A stretch of 14,147 nucleotides of DNA from JBBRLG01 sp038231495 (GTDB taxonomy: Bacteria > Planctomycetota > Planctomycetia > Gemmatales > Gemmataceae): NCBI GenBank assembly GCA_038231495.1, contig JBBRLG010000126.1, positions 1 through 14,147 on the forward strand, given 5' to 3'. Every line of letters starts with the position of its first letter. The stretch's first letter is position 1. The notes under the pieces are model-generated. The model saw only the letters and a list, made by a program, of their open reading frames with translations. It had not been told where the DNA came from and did not search any database. The position numbers and the translations under genes are program-made. Shown piece after piece: positions 13,689 to 14,147 of this stretch.

Positions 13689-14006
13689 TCAGGCCGCGAG
13701 TCCGAGTTGAATACGCATGGCCATGTCAACCCTGTGCATGTCGTGCGGAGAAAGCACGCCAAGAAACTTGAGGAGCCGCTCCTTGCTCACCGTGGTGATC
13801 TGGTCCGCCATTGCCTTCGATTCCGTCCCATTGAGCGTGACCGTGGCATCACAAGGATAAAGCTTGCCGGTCTTGCTTGAGAATGGCACAACCTGGACGC
13901 GGCCGACGAGCAACTTGGCGAACGGGGTACTGCCTCCGAACAGGGCAGCGGCAGCGAGAGCATAGACGACACCGACCGGGAGCCGCATTCGACCTACAGG
14001 TTCCAT
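13689..14006 (-). pseudogene. Chimeric ORF: EamA transporter N-terminus fused to MazF/PemK toxin C-terminus
   Basis: The 105-aa frame has two unrelated parts. Residues ~7-37 (MRLPVGVVYALAAAALFGG, then STPFAKLLVGRV) are the first membrane helix of an EamA/DMT-family permease, normally about 300 aa. Residues ~39-105 are the C-terminal two thirds of a MazF/PemK-type endoribonuclease: VVPFSSKTGKLYPCDATVTL, KAMADQITTVSKERL and HRVDMAMRIQLGL. The toxin part lacks its N-terminal strands, which carry key catalytic and binding residues. The junction is near 13885-13902. A deletion that removed the rest of the permease, any MazE antitoxin and the toxin start explains it. If expressed, the product would be a short membrane-anchored chimera, probably inactive. 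Starts are possible at 14006 or 13988. Confidence 0.8.
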
Positions 14007-14091
14007 CTACTAGTGGGTCAGTTGCCTCGCCAATAGCCATATTCATCTGGGGGAATAAGACAACCCGAGCCCTGGTTTGGGGAGTCAAGCC
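14007..14091 (+). other. Possible left end of an IS630-type element
   Basis: The stretch between the start of the chimeric ORF and the transposase start has no gene. It may hold the left terminal repeat of the insertion sequence. A TA dinucleotide at 14010-14011, just beyond the EamA start, followed by GTGGGTCAGTTGCC, is a candidate boundary because IS630/mariner elements insert at TA. The right end is outside the window, so the boundary cannot be confirmed. Confidence 0.25.
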
Positions 14092-14147
14092 GTGTCCCGC
14101 CGTAAGAACAATCCGCTACGCCCTTTGACCGCCGACGAACGCGACAC
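14092..14147 (+). CDS. 5' end of a probable IS630-family transposase (cut by window edge)
   Basis: A GTG at 14092 with GGGGAG 7 nt upstream opens a frame that runs off the window: MSRRKNNPLRPLTADERD. The PLRPLTADER motif is the familiar beginning of IS630-like transposases and their helix-turn-helix regions in planctomycetes and cyanobacteria. Only 18 codons are visible, so neither the DDE catalytic residues nor completeness can be judged. Its position next to two broken genes fits a role in local rearrangement. Confidence 0.5.
   Translation, partial: MSRRKNNPLRPLTADERD

Noticed and set aside
13403..13762. Minus-strand 119-codon frame
   Set aside because: It covers the antitoxin promoter and part of the MazF-end ORF in another frame, with no domain. 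It is a shadow.

Overview
This window most likely comes from a GC-rich planctomycete of the Gemmataceae type. That is an inference from base composition, the style of the dispersed palindromes and protein resemblance; no rRNA or other taxonomic marker is present. It falls into three blocks.

Left block (1-6180). About 255 bp of nested repeats precede a two-gene efflux operon. The first gene encodes a periplasmic adaptor made of two complete adaptor modules fused head to tail (290-2551). The second encodes a heavy-metal/RND-type inner-membrane pump (2565-5930). No outer-membrane channel gene is visible. A minus-strand tRNA-Glu(TTC) with its own consensus-like promoter follows, and a 22-bp palindrome separates it from dnaA.

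Central block (6178-11345). This is ordinary chromosome: dnaA with a TTG start, a GNAT acetyltransferase, a GT4 glycosyltransferase on the plus strand, and a Gfo/Idh/MocA oxidoreductase facing the glycosyltransferase. A perfect 29-bp palindrome lies between the last two. Three tandem 9-mers (ACACGGAAA type) sit between the divergent GNAT and glycosyltransferase genes. No DnaA boxes or dnaN were seen, so there is no sign of an origin here.

Right block (11346-14147). This is an accessory zone with many broken genes. A noncoding stretch of about 0.7 kb carries repeated 12-mers. It is followed by a visibly AT-richer gene for an acidic, repeat-containing, Cys-rich protein. A 115-bp miniature element with 24-bp perfect terminal inverted repeats and 10-bp target duplications splits that gene. 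Removing the element plus one duplication (125 bp) joins the two halves in frame. Next comes an intact HTH antitoxin with a good promoter; the PIN toxin translationally coupled to it is cut off after about 23 codons. Then comes a chimeric ORF joining the first ~37 residues of an EamA/DMT transporter to the C-terminal part of a MazF/PemK toxin. The window ends in the first codons of a probable IS630-type transposase.

The two strongest observations are the tandem-fused adaptor, which would supply two adaptor modules per pump subunit, and the miniature element with its reconstructable target gene. The decayed toxin genes show repeated deletion and insertion in the right block.
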